DNA of 64,000 nucleotides from Amylostereum areolatum (lineage: Eukaryota > Basidiomycota > Agaricomycetes > Russulales > Stereaceae). Below are positions 1 to 8,255 of the stretch, piece after piece (the first letter of the stretch is position 1; each line of letters begins with the position of its first letter). The notes under the pieces are model-generated. The model had not been told where the DNA came from. It saw nothing but the letters and a program-made list of their open reading frames with translations, and made no database searches. The translations under genes were made by a program, and so were the position numbers. Where the stretch lies: the NCBI GenBank assembly GCA_012932865.1, contig SAXG01000068.1, positions 62,001 through 126,000 on the forward strand, written 5' to 3'.

Positions 1-1258
1 GCAATACGAGACGACGTACGAAAGTACGTCGAAGGCTGCGAAACGTGCCAACAGAACAAAATACGCCACGACCAAATAGCCGCCCCGCTGCATCCACACG
101 AGCCTCCCAAGGGACCATGGGAGCACGTCTCAATCGACTTTGTCATGCCGTTACCCGTCTCAGAAGGATACGACGCCATCTGTAATGTCAACTGCATGGG
201 CACCAAGCAAGTCGTATTCTGGGCCACAACCAAAGACCTCACCGAAGACGAATTAGCCAAAGAATTCTTACGCAATGTCGTGCCCCATCATGGTGTCCCG
301 CGAAAGATCGTCAGCGACCGAGGCAGCGTATTCGTCTCCAAATTCACGAAGGCCTTGTGCGAACAACTAGGAATTGAAGCCAACCCCTCCACGGCGTACC
401 ACCCCCAAACCGATGGACAAACCGAACGCTCCAATATGACGATGGAAAACTACCTCCGCATCTATGTAAACCATCGTCAGGACGACTGGGCCCATTTCCT
501 ACCCCTGGCCATGACCGCGTTCAACAATATGACCCATTCATCCATCGGCATGTCCCCCTAACTTCGCCAATTACGGTCGCGAACTCTACCTCGGAACAAA
601 TCCCCGCCGCGAAACAACCAACCCCACGGCCAACGAACTCGCCCAACGAATGCGAGACATCTACACCGAAGCACGCTCCGCCCTCAAGGCCGCTCAAAAT
701 GATCAGAAGCGGTTCTATGATCGTAACAAAGCCGACCCCGTGGACTACCATGTCGGGGACTTCGTATGGTTGGAAGCCAAAACTCGCGACGGACAGACGG
801 TGATCCATACCGTACGACCAATGCAGAAGCTAGACGCCAAACGATTCGGGCCGTTCAAAGTTCTGAAAAAGGTTGGGGCATCGGCGTACCATCTTCAACT
901 CCCGAAGACGTGGGGACGTAAACACCCAGTGTTCAACGAATCCCTCTTATCACCGCACAACGGTCCTGCCTTCGACCAACAGAAAAAAGCACCACCTCCG
1001 CCCCCTGACCTTATCCAAGGAGAAGAATTCTACGAAGTAGAATCCATCGTCGACGTCCGTAGAAAGTCGAAACGCCTCGAATTCCTGGTCCATTGGAAAG
1101 GGTACGATCAAAGTGAAGATACCTGGGAACCAAAGACAAATCTGGGGAAAGCCAAGAAACCCCTAGACGACTTCTACCGCCGCCACCCCACCGCCTTAAG
1201 ACTGCTCAAATGGCTCCTCATACGCCGATTACGATCGAAGCCAACCATACGATCATGA
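1..1258 (+). pseudogene. gypsy pol 3' part: integrase and chromodomain, frameshifted
   Basis: This is the C-terminal part of a Pol polyprotein that would insert retrotransposon cDNA into chromatin. Frame 1 runs from base 1 to a stop at 559-561. It shows the end of the integrase zinc domain (CETCQ), the first catalytic Asp (SIDFV), the second (SDRGS) and the Glu (QTERSN). A1 reads MSPNFANYG where this copy meets a stop; the run of five C at 554-558 holds one base too many, and the sequence continues in frame 2 to 1258. That second part carries the integrase C-terminal domain and a chromodomain (YEVESIVD to TWEP). The extreme C-terminus diverges from A1. It is clearly defective. Confidence 0.92.
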
Positions 1259-1350
1259 AGGCTGCCCATGAGCGTCTGGACAAACATCTTGTGCGCCGAA
1301 GGGTTTATCATCGGGATTCAACGAGGACGTTGAATCTAACGGGAAGGTGA

Positions 1351-1843
1351 TGTCATGAACGTTACCATTCCGGACATCTCGGACACCTCAGGGACCTCGG
1401 GGATAATATCCCAATTCATTTTTATTTTCATTTCTATCTGACTACTCATCACTTAGTAACACTCCGTCACTCCGGTGGAGACTCGGCTTATCCTTGATCC
1501 TTCCTGACGTCATGACTCCAGGCTCGTCTTATCATCGCTTCTCTTGACTCCACATGACATCATAATGCTACGCATGACATCATGCCGCTCCGGACCCGGC
1601 TCATCCTTATTGTCTCGCTTACTGATCCTGCTGCGCATGTATCTATACTTAGCTCTGCTTACTGACCGCCGTGTGTCGTAGCTTACTAAGTGACTCTGCC
1701 TCGTAGTATATAAGGGCTCCGTTCCTCCTGTACATATTCCCCATCTCGACCTGGTCAATACTACCGACCTTACTCCCCATCGCCCCTCTTCACTTGTGTC
1801 ACACGTCGTCGCCTAGTGCTCGTCACTAAGGCCGTTGCTGACA
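1351..1843 (+). repeat. 3' LTR of E1
   Basis: The LTR begins TGTCATGAACG directly after a purine tract (GGGAAGG, the likely polypurine tract) and ends GTTGCTGACA, with TG...CA termini. A TATA box (TATATAAGG) lies at 1707-1715, the same placing as in the A LTRs. The right edge abuts a hairpin whose left arm begins at the LTR end, so E1 seems to have inserted into that hairpin. Confidence 0.85.
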
Positions 1844-1877
1844 TTTTCAGGCCGCGTTTCAAAACGCGGCCCGAAAA
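1844..1877. repeat. Foldback hairpin cut by the E1 LTR
   Basis: Arms at 1844-1859 (TTTTCAGGCCGCGTTT) and 1862-1877 pair almost perfectly around a two-base loop. The right side continues into ATATGTCATG, giving the outer motif (CATGACAT..TTTTC on the reverse strand) seen in the hairpins at 2305-2357 and 31322-31373. The left outer end has been replaced by the LTR terminus GCTGACA. Confidence 0.6.
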
Positions 1878-2258
1878 TATGTCATGATCTCTGGCGAGAA
1901 CGACGCGACTTCCTCATCACCAACCTCGTCCTCATCCCTCTCTCCCTCCTCTTTCCTCCGCCCCCGTCCCTCCTCAACGCATCCAACGACACTCCAAAAT
2001 TCCAGCGCCGCCGGCACCGCCGCCATTCTCCTCATTGCCCCGCGTTCAAAGACGCCTTTTAGGAGAGCTAGCGGACAAGCCGCGCCCCAGGTGCGTTCTC
2101 CCTCCTGCTCTCCCTCGGCCTCGTCCCTTGCCGCCACCCGCCCTTGCCGCCACCCGCCCTTTCCGCCGCCCGCCCTCCCCCCTCGTCCCTCACCACCATC
2201 CGCCCTCGCCCTCACCCTCACCTGCCCTTGTCTCCGCCGTCTCCGCCATCTTCCGTGC
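1878..2258. other. Pyrimidine-rich intergenic DNA
   Basis: The stretch is strongly C+T rich on the plus strand (repeated CCGCC, CCTC and CCCTC). Open frames exist on both strands, but they are compositional artefacts of Pro/Arg/Ser-rich low complexity with no recognisable domain. I see no gene. Confidence 0.6.
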
Positions 2259-2294
2259 GCGAGGATGCCATCACTGGCGTGATGGCATCCTCGC
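2259..2294. repeat. Perfect 15-bp inverted repeat
   Basis: The arm GCGAGGATGCCATCA (2259-2273) is followed by a six-base loop and its exact reverse complement at 2280-2294. It lies 10 bp left of the next hairpin. No transposase or terminator context is visible, and its role is unknown. Confidence 0.8.
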
Positions 2295-2304
2295 CTGCAC
2301 GAGG

Positions 2305-2357
2305 TATGACATTTTCCGGGGCCCATTCCTTGAGAATGGGCTCCGGAAAATGTCATA
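2305..2357. repeat. Foldback hairpin with TATGACATTTTCC ends
   Basis: Arms of 24 bp at 2305-2328 and 2334-2357 match with one mismatch around the loop CTTGA. The outer 11 bases, TATGACATTTT, are also the outer bases of the hairpin at 31322-31373. The inner part of the stem differs completely between the copies yet remains self-complementary. Confidence 0.85.
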
Positions 2358-3404
2358 TCATGTGCTCGTGTGTGTCCGCAACGCCCATGCCCGCACGCCC
2401 CGCGCCCGCACACCCACAAGGCACGCGCCCATGGCCAACCGCTCACCCGCAACGCACCTGTCCACCTGCACGCCCCGCGCATACCCGCCCGCATGCCCTG
2501 CACATGCACGCGCCGCACACGCAGGCCCACACACAACACCTGCGGCCACTCGCCCGCCCGCAACACCCACAACACGCACGCCCGCCCGCCCGCATGCCAC
2601 GCACGCCCTCACGCCTGCAACACACCGCCCTGCGCTCAATGCATCCCCCATACCCTGCACGCCGGCGACCCGCACGCGCACACGCCTGCGCTCAACGCAC
2701 CCACCCGCACTCAACGCGCCTACCCACCACGCGCGCGACCCAACTTCAACGCACATGCCCGCGCGGGCGTCGAGGGCGCGCGTGCACGGACGTTGTGGGC
2801 ACGCGGGCGTGGGCGGATTGAGGGCGCAGGCATCGAAGGCGCGCGGGCGCGGGTGGGACAAGGGCGAGGGCGGAGGCGGAGCGAGGGCGCGGGCAGGAGC
2901 ACGTGGAGGGCGCGGGCGTGTTGAGGGCGGGGGCGGGGGCGAGGCAAGGGCTGGGGAAGGGATGCGTCGAGGGCGGCGGGGGCATCCATGTTGGGCGCGT
3001 GCACATGCATGTCTACTCGCCGCCGCCGCACTTGCCGCCGCCGCCGCCGCGAACGCTCACAACGCGCATGCCCGCAACGCCCCCCCTCAACATGAACGCC
3101 TGCATGCCTACCACATTGCGCCCGCGTGCCTGCAACGCGAACATGCGCATGCCCGCTCGCAACGCCTGCAACGCACGCAATGCACGCACCTGCGCACCCG
3201 CCCGCCCGCAACATCCGCACCTGCGCACCCACACGCCTGCAACACGAACACCCGCCCGCCCGCAACCCGCGCACCTGCACACCCGCATGCCCATGCACCC
3301 TCGATGCATGCGCCCACGCTACGGCCCTCGATACAAACCCCCCCCTCTCCTCGGCCTCACGCACGGCCGACGTTGCTCGCACGTCGCGCGAGCACGCAGG
3401 TTGT
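2358..3404. repeat. GC-rich degenerate minisatellite desert with strand switch
   Basis: About 1 kb is built from degenerate short units such as GCACGCC, CGCCCGC and, inverted, GAGGGCGCGGGC. From about 2358 to 2755 and from about 3010 to 3350 the plus strand is C-rich; between them (about 2760-3000) it is G-rich. Open frames of up to 462 codons in this stretch are Ala/His/Arg/Pro low complexity and are not genes. A similar G-rich domain follows the hairpin at 31322. Confidence 0.75.
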
Positions 3405-3694
3405 GCGTGTATACGCCATATGAGGGCATATCCATGAGAAGACCGGGTGGGGATTGATGTGGGGATGAGGGTGAAGGGTGGATGAGGAGGTATCCGGGGC
3501 GTGCTGAACAAAACTCGGTGGTTGCCGGTCTTAGGAGAAATTAACACAAGCGAAATTTATGTAGCTTGAAAAAAAATCAACCCATACTGTAGTGTAGAAG
3601 AATAGAAGGGTAGAAATGTTGCCATCTATTGAAAAGTTTGTATTGAGACAATATGAGGTGTAGAGGAGAGAACTTGGAATAGTTGTGAGACCTA
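3405..3694. other. Intergenic stretch, no feature recognised
   Basis: The composition returns to moderate and then AT-rich. I see no open frame with domain content and no repeat shared with the rest of the window. The last five bases (ctatt) are the left target-site duplication of element C. Confidence 0.5.
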
Positions 3695-3960
3695 CTATTT
3701 GTTATGGACGGTCCTTATCACGTGACAAGCGGCTCAGGCTACAGTACTCTTACGTGTGAGAGGTGGGATCAGGTGATCCAGACGTCTCGGTTGCGCGAAG
3801 GTTAGAGTCGATAAGCGAAGCAGTAAGTATTCACGGAATACTTAGGCGAGCTTTCGACTTTAGTTTAGATTCTCTTTAGTAGACTTAAGAGGAGGTTCTT
3901 TAGTTAGAACAGTCCTGTATTTACAAAGAGAACGAGCTGAGGAATGGCTCGTTCGATGAG

Positions 3961-3982
3961 CCTCCTTTTATAAGAAAGGAGG
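3961..3982 (-). promoter_or_regulatory. TATA box inside a palindrome of the C LTR
   Basis: CCTCCTTT (3961-3968) and AAAGGAGG (3975-3982) form an 8-bp inverted repeat around TATAAG. On the element's coding strand this reads TTATAAAAGG, a good TATA box. The same palindrome is present at the matching place in the 5' LTR and in the solo LTR at 55518-56066. Confidence 0.6.
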
Positions 3983-4025
3983 TCGAGTAAATATATGTAC
4001 ATTGAGCGACGGTCACATCAAGTAT

Positions 4026-4469
4026 CTACGGGGATGAGACTGTGGCACCGTCGCGGCTGTGCCGTTGAGACGGTGACGATCTGTGGCACTGTCGTCGGGA
4101 CGGTGACGATCTGTGGCACTGTCGTCGTCGCGTCATTGAGACGGTTACGAACTGGGGCACAGTCGTAATCCGTCGTTTAGCGACGTCCTTCCTAATAAGG
4201 CAATGGAAAATGAAGTACCTTGGACAAGTTGTAACACTATCCCCCTCTCTAGAATCTACGTCTCGTAGATTCCTGAATCGAAGCGGTTCTAGAGGGATTT
4301 CTTGAACATGCTGTCGATTGCTCGCTCTTCGCCATTGGAGGAGGAATATTGTTGATGCGAGGAATATGAGGATCGTAAGTCCTACGATGATGCTGATGAC
4401 GGCGATGAGCCAGCGTGGAGTAGGCGTATTGAAAATCGCGAGATCGGGCGACTGAGTGGGCTGCATCAC
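4026..4469 (-). CDS. Small membrane-anchored ORF at the 3' end of element C
   Basis: The frame encodes about 147 residues. Near residues 19-45 there is one strongly hydrophobic stretch (from WLIAVISIIVGL to TIFLLQW) followed at once by basic residues, as in a single-pass membrane protein. The part after about residue 78 is encoded by the 3' LTR and is unlikely to matter. It sits where envelope-like genes sit in some gypsy elements, but no envelope motif, signal peptide cleavage site or cysteine pattern is visible. It could instead be the last exon of a spliced transcript. I do not recognise the protein. Confidence 0.35.
   Translation of the reverse strand: MMQPTQSPDLAIFNTPTPRWLIAVISIIVGLTILIFLASTIFLLQWRRASNRQHVQEIPLEPLRFRNLRDVDSREGDSVTTCPRYFIFHCLIRKDVAKRRITTVPQFVTVSMTRRRQCHRSSPSRRQCHRSSPSQRHSRDGATVSSP
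4069..4127 (-). repeat. 30-bp tandem repeat in the C LTR U3
   Basis: A 29-bp unit starting GACGGTGACGATCTG occurs at 4069-4097 and again at 4099-4127, with diverged partial units on both sides. It lies upstream of the TATA box on the element's strand, so it is placed like a U3 enhancer array. The solo LTR at 55518-56066 carries its own, differently spaced units. Confidence 0.75.
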
Positions 4470-4540
4470 GCTTCTGAGTCCTCATGTTTTGATGTTCACT
4501 CCTTTTATCCTTATCCGGAATCGAGCGATAGAATTCTATT

Positions 4541-4924
4541 CTACCGCTTCAGTAACGCCTCCACTACTTTTACGTCCTCCCCGTCCATCGTGGGAGACCC
4601 TAGCCGATGCCCTATCCTCGCCGTCGTCGCGTGGTCCGGGCTTCTGAACCGGGGGCCGTGCTTCCGGAATACCCCTCTAATGCCGCATTTCCCTTTCGAC
4701 TCCCGCATGGCTTCTTCGTCTAGACTTCTCGGCCTCTTCGTGGCGCGAGCGACGTCCGGACGGCTTAGGAGTTCCGTGACTCTCTTGAGATGACGAAGGA
4801 GTTCTTCGTCTTGTGGGTCGGGCGTGGGAGTGCGCGAGAGGACGGGCGAGGGAGGAGGAGTGGTAGGGGGAGTGTGGTCGGTGGTGGAGAGGTTGCGCGA
4901 TGAGGAGGTGAGGGTGGAAGACAT
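4541..4924 (-). CDS. Hypothetical ORF, 127 aa, 3' region of element C
   Basis: Starting at the Met near 4924, the frame begins with a Ser/Thr/Pro-rich segment (SSTLTSSS, then PPTTPPPSP). A short possible helix (EELLRHLKRVTELL) and a basic patch (KRPRSLDEE, a possible nuclear signal) follow. An open frame without a nearer Met continues upstream to about 5074. It has no known domain and no homologue that I recognise. It lies between the zinc-knuckle ORF and the membrane ORF on the same strand, so it may be an exon of a spliced 3' transcript. Confidence 0.35.
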   Translation of the reverse strand: MSSTLTSSSRNLSTTDHTPPTTPPPSPVLSRTPTPDPQDEELLRHLKRVTELLSRPDVARATKRPRSLDEEAMRESKGKCGIRGVFRKHGPRFRSPDHATTARIGHRLGSPTMDGEDVKVVEALLKR

Positions 4925-5070
4925 TTGGTTGGTGTGGGTGGTGCGAGTGGGTTTGTTTAGACGATGTCTGAGGGTGTTGTGGTCTTTGTAGCTTTCCCTT
5001 TTATCCTTACGATGCGGAGGGGCAATGATGTAATCATTGCCAGCAATCGTAAGCGATGATTCGTACATGA

Positions 5071-5312
5071 TCAAAACCGAGTCGTAAGCAGGCGACGTGT
5101 CCAGCGCGTCGCGGAGAGAATATCGAGCGTCTCGCCTTCCTCATAGCGATAGAAACCGGTATAGTAGAGAAGTCCGAGGAAAATATGCGTGCGGATGCGG
5201 GCGCAGTCCATGATCAGTCCGAGAAGTATCGTGACGATAGATGCGAGAGCGTAATGATGGGGGGAGAGAGAAAGTCCGAGTGCATGATGATGGGTAAAGT
5301 CTTTCCGCGCGC
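5071..5312 (-). other. Hydrophobic open stretch just 3' of the zinc-knuckle ORF
   Basis: One frame here encodes a hydrophobic segment (ALASIVTILLGL, then IFLGLLYYTGFY). The zinc-knuckle ORF ends in a sequence that is also a splice-donor match (CCCTGGTAAGCG). The stretch could be an alternative exon or untranslated sequence. I cannot place a convincing acceptor. Confidence 0.25.
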
Positions 5313-6614
5313 TTACCAGGGCTCCGGCCAGTGATCCTTCGACTCCTCTGCTTCCTGCAAGTCCCAATCTTCTTCCTTCCAGAAGAGATCGTCGATGCGC
5401 CAGGAGTGATTGAAGCGCGAGGGGGGTTCTCGCTGAGTGCGGAGCATTGCGTCCTCCCAGTACAGCCATTGCTCAGTGGCGTGTTGGGCGGCTTCGTGCG
5501 TCAGGCTCTCACGTCGCGTGAGGAATCCCAGAAGCTGCCTGTGGGCGCGGGCGGTAGCGTCGGTACGTCGGAGGTGGGGGTGGGACATCAGTGTTCCTGG
5601 ACCGTAACTGATATCCGGACGGCTCGGGCGAGGGTGAGGAAGAGGAGTCTGTGGTCGGAGGGGATAGTAGGACCGAGATCGGGGGAAGTGAGGGGGAGCG
5701 TCCTTGCGACGGGGACAATCTCGGCGGAAATGGCCTCGCTTGCCGCATTTCCAGCAGCGTTTCCGCGGCTTCGAGGGAATTGCGTCCCACTCCTCTTGCG
5801 TCCACGTGGTCGGCTCGTTGTTCCACTGGTCCGAGGGATTCTCGGCCGTTTCTTCTGCCTCGTCCGCCAAACTGTCCGACTCGTCCGTTAGGTTGAGTTC
5901 CTGTCTCCGGCGAGCGCGGTCTTCCATCATCCGATCGACTATCTTCTGGAGCTCCTTGAAGTTCTTCCTCACCCGATGCATCGGGGAGTCTGAGCTCTCT
6001 GATTCGCTTGAACGGTCTTCCGTCGGGGTCGACAGAATCATGTTTACGTCGCTGTGTGGTGACTCGGGGATCTTGGGTGACGGGATCTCGAGCGTGGTCG
6101 GGGTGCGGACGTAGGAATGAGGGATAGGGGGCGGGGCCTCCGTGCCACGGCATGGGAGCATCGCCAGCAGATAGTGGGAATGGAGTTGGCGGTCTAGGCA
6201 CGGCGGGCAGCCGAGAAGGTGTCCTAGGTACCGGTCACGGACTGCTGGTCGGTCGTCCGGTCGGTTGTCCGAGCTCTGGAAGGACCAGGGGCTGTCCCGA
6301 TAGCTCTCCTGGCAGGGGCTGTCTGAACAGCTCTCCGGGTACTCCGTTTCGAGCGACGGGAGGTTGGATGGGGTTAATGTGGGTGAGGCCGGGGATGGGT
6401 ATGGATCCCGGCGGGGTGGGAGCGGTGACGGGTCGTGGAGGGGCGTTAGGAAGGAACGGGGGTCTGGCGAGGGCGGATGCAATGGGATTGGGTCGAACAG
6501 TATAGCCCGGGGAGATGTGATGTCCATGGAAGATGAGGTCGATGTCGGGGCCGTCGCGTGACGACATATGGGGAACTCCGGTAGTTTCCATTCGTCTGCG
6601 GAGGATTTCTCCTT
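5313..6614 (-). pseudogene. Post-pol CCHC zinc-knuckle ORF of C, 3' exon part (split by A1)
   Basis: This 433-codon frame is the C-terminal three quarters of a gene broken by A1. It continues in phase from 14135-14524 once A1 and one TSD copy are set aside. It starts Pro/Ser-rich, then has an acidic Ser stretch, a helical segment (KNFKELQKIVDRMMEDRARR), a CCHC knuckle CWKCGKRGHFRRDC, an Arg/Pro-rich stretch and an acidic Trp-rich tail. The knuckle implies nucleic-acid binding as in Gag, yet the gene lies 3' of pol and is separate from the real gag at 18778-20094. It could be a second Gag-like protein or a captured host gene. The function is unknown. Confidence 0.7.
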
Positions 6615-6619
6615 CGTAG

Positions 6620-7076
6620 TGTCATGAACGGTCTATAATTTTCTTTTTACTTTACATCGGTTACACGCTTTAGGACTTATCGACTTATCACCGGTCCGGC
6701 TCCACCTTGGCCCGGACCCGGCTCATCTATATCCCGCCCGGACCCACGTGACTCATCTCGGTCCGGGTCTGACTCCTTTCTCTTGACTCATGCTGTACGA
6801 TACTGACTCATGCTGTGCTCTTTTACATACGACTGCTTACTTATACTAGGTCTGCTTACTGATCGCCGTGTATTGGTTGCTTACCTAAGTCTCTCTCCTC
6901 TTGTGTATATAAGGCTTGCTCTCGCTGTACATATCCCTTATCTCGAGCTAGTCAATTCTACCGACTTTGCTTGCTTTCCCTTGTCTGTCGCCGTGTCTGA
7001 TCGGCTCCCCTCTGTCGTCCTCTTCCTCTGTCAGCTTTGTTGTAACTTGGTGCTGTCGCACTAGTCGTTGCTGACA
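6620..7076 (+). repeat. 5' LTR of A1
   Basis: TGTCATGAACGG to GTTGCTGACA. A TATA box (TATATAAGG) lies at 6905-6913. The sequence after the LTR (TAAGCTCGAGATC) would hold the primer-binding site, but I cannot match it to a particular tRNA. Confidence 0.96.
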
Positions 7077-7547
7077 TAAGCTCGAGATCTGTTTACTCTT
7101 GCACCACCCTACGACCGTCCCTACGTACTGTAGCGTAGTAGTAGTAGTACCCGTCTGGTACTGACCTTGTTCTTCCCCCGTGCCGCCCTAGACCGTTGCC
7201 CCCAGAGTACGCGACTCGTTACCCTGACATTGTGGTCGTGCGCACGTATACCGGTGCCGGCTTGACGTTTCCTCGAAACGTTACACCTACTCGAGACTCT
7301 CCAATACCAGGAGTTGAAAGCTCAGAGGTGACAGTAGAAGGTGCACCTTTGGTGTAGGAAACGAGTAAAAGCGGCGAAAGGAAAGCGGTTTAGGAAGTCT
7401 TTGGGCTCGTGTCCCCTAGACGAAGAGACAGCCAACAGGTCGAGAAGACTGAGGCAGACCGTCTTGCGATCTCATAACAGAACCACCTTCCCTCGACAAA
7501 ATCTTCCCTTGCCGCACAGAGTAACCATTTCGACTGGGGGCTCGTGC

Positions 7548-7949
7548 ATGGAAGATTGGCGCTCGCAAGTACAAGAATTCATCCCCATCAGCCACGACGC
7601 TATCATCTCCCTCATCAACGAATCTAAAGACCCTTGGGCCTGGCACAATTGGAAGGTCGCCCTCGGTGTAGAAGAACTTGAAGACTCCGTCGTAGACATC
7701 CACTTCTATCGCCTCAAAATAAGCGAACAAGGAAACGGAAACCTCTACGTCTACTCCTGCCCATACGTCACCTACCGCTACAAACTCGAGCAACCCCCAA
7801 AGTCCTTCTACGCGCCCAACGAGAAAATACCAGTAGACACTCGACACACCCACCGCCTCCTTACACCAGGCAACACCCCCAGCCCCACACCAGAGCCAGA
7901 GGTCATCGACCTCACCCAGCCAGAGGTCATCGACCTCACCCACTTATAA
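7548..7949 (+). CDS. ORF1 of A1: small pre-gag protein with tandem SUMO-interaction-like motifs
   Basis: The first AUG after the LTR is at 7548 and gives 133 residues. The core contains DPWAWHNWKV and a beta-rich stretch (VDIHFYRLKI, LYVYSCPYVTYRY). The C-terminus has two VIDLT motifs (residues 119-123 and 127-131), the classical SUMO-interacting motif, made by a 24-bp tandem duplication (7896-7919 and 7920-7943). A2 has one unit. The frame ends at TAA (7947-7949) and is then open in the same phase for 102 codons into gag, so an N-terminally extended Gag is conceivable by readthrough. The start context (T at -3, G at +4) is weak. The family is unknown to me. Confidence 0.6.
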   Translation: MEDWRSQVQEFIPISHDAIISLINESKDPWAWHNWKVALGVEELEDSVVDIHFYRLKISEQGNGNLYVYSCPYVTYRYKLEQPPKSFYAPNEKIPVDTRHTHRLLTPGNTPSPTPEPEVIDLTQPEVIDLTHL

Positions 7950-8255
7950 ACAATTCCCTCGTTCGGACTCAACGGCTCCGACTCCAGTTCTGACTCCGAC
8001 ACCGACGTTGAGGACGAAAACTGCTACATATATCCCCTCCCTCTAGGCTTCACTGAACGAGGAAACGACTTCTTTGTCCAACTCGGAGACACCACTGTCG
8101 AAGTCGCCTTCGTAGCAACCCAAACAAGTGGCATCAGTTGGTACTTCGCCAACGAAAGCCAAGACGACCTCACTGAAGCCGACTTCAACCTCATCGCCGC
8201 CTCCGCCCTACCGCCTGTCACCGACGAAGACTTCTCCGACCTCGACGAACCAATC
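7950..8255 (+). other. Met-less in-frame extension between ORF1 and gag of A1
   Basis: This stretch of 102 codons is in phase with both ORF1 and gag and contains no stop and no Met. It begins with an acidic Ser run (SDSSSDSDTDVEDE) directly after the VIDLT motifs, typical of the acidic or phospho-Ser flank of SUMO-interacting motifs. A2 keeps the same stop, frame and acidic run. Confidence 0.6.

Larger units (their letters stand above)
1..1843 (+). mobile_element. Ty3/gypsy chromovirus E1, 3' part only (integrase, chromodomain, 3' LTR)
   Basis: The window opens inside an integrase gene on the plus strand and runs through a chromodomain into one LTR (1351-1843). The protein is a close relative of the pol of A1 at 9510-13685, but its LTR is longer (493 against 457 bp) and shares only the terminal motifs (TGTCATGAACG at the start, GTTGCTGACA at the end), so it is a sister subfamily. 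The 5' part lies outside the window, so the TSD cannot be tested. A one-base insertion breaks the pol frame. Confidence 0.93.
3700..4236 (-). repeat. 3' LTR of C
   Basis: Read on the minus strand it runs TGTTACAACTT to CCGTCCATAACA, a TGTTA...TAACA short inverted terminus. It is almost identical to 20897-21433 and more diverged from the solo copy at 55518-56066. Confidence 0.95.

Noticed and set aside
3305..3343. GC-rich arrays as a CRISPR-like or telomeric repeat
   Set aside because: Units are degenerate and without regular spacers, and no telomere motif (TTAGGG) array is present.
2035..3423. A 462-codon plus-strand open frame and overlapping long frames on both strands
   Set aside because: All are Ala/Arg/His/Pro/Thr low complexity made by GC-rich short repeats that lack stop codons in several frames at once.
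6810..7064. 84-codon open frame in the A1 LTRs (again at 13868-14122)
   Set aside because: It lies wholly inside the LTR over the TATA box, has no domain, and is not kept in A2 or E1.
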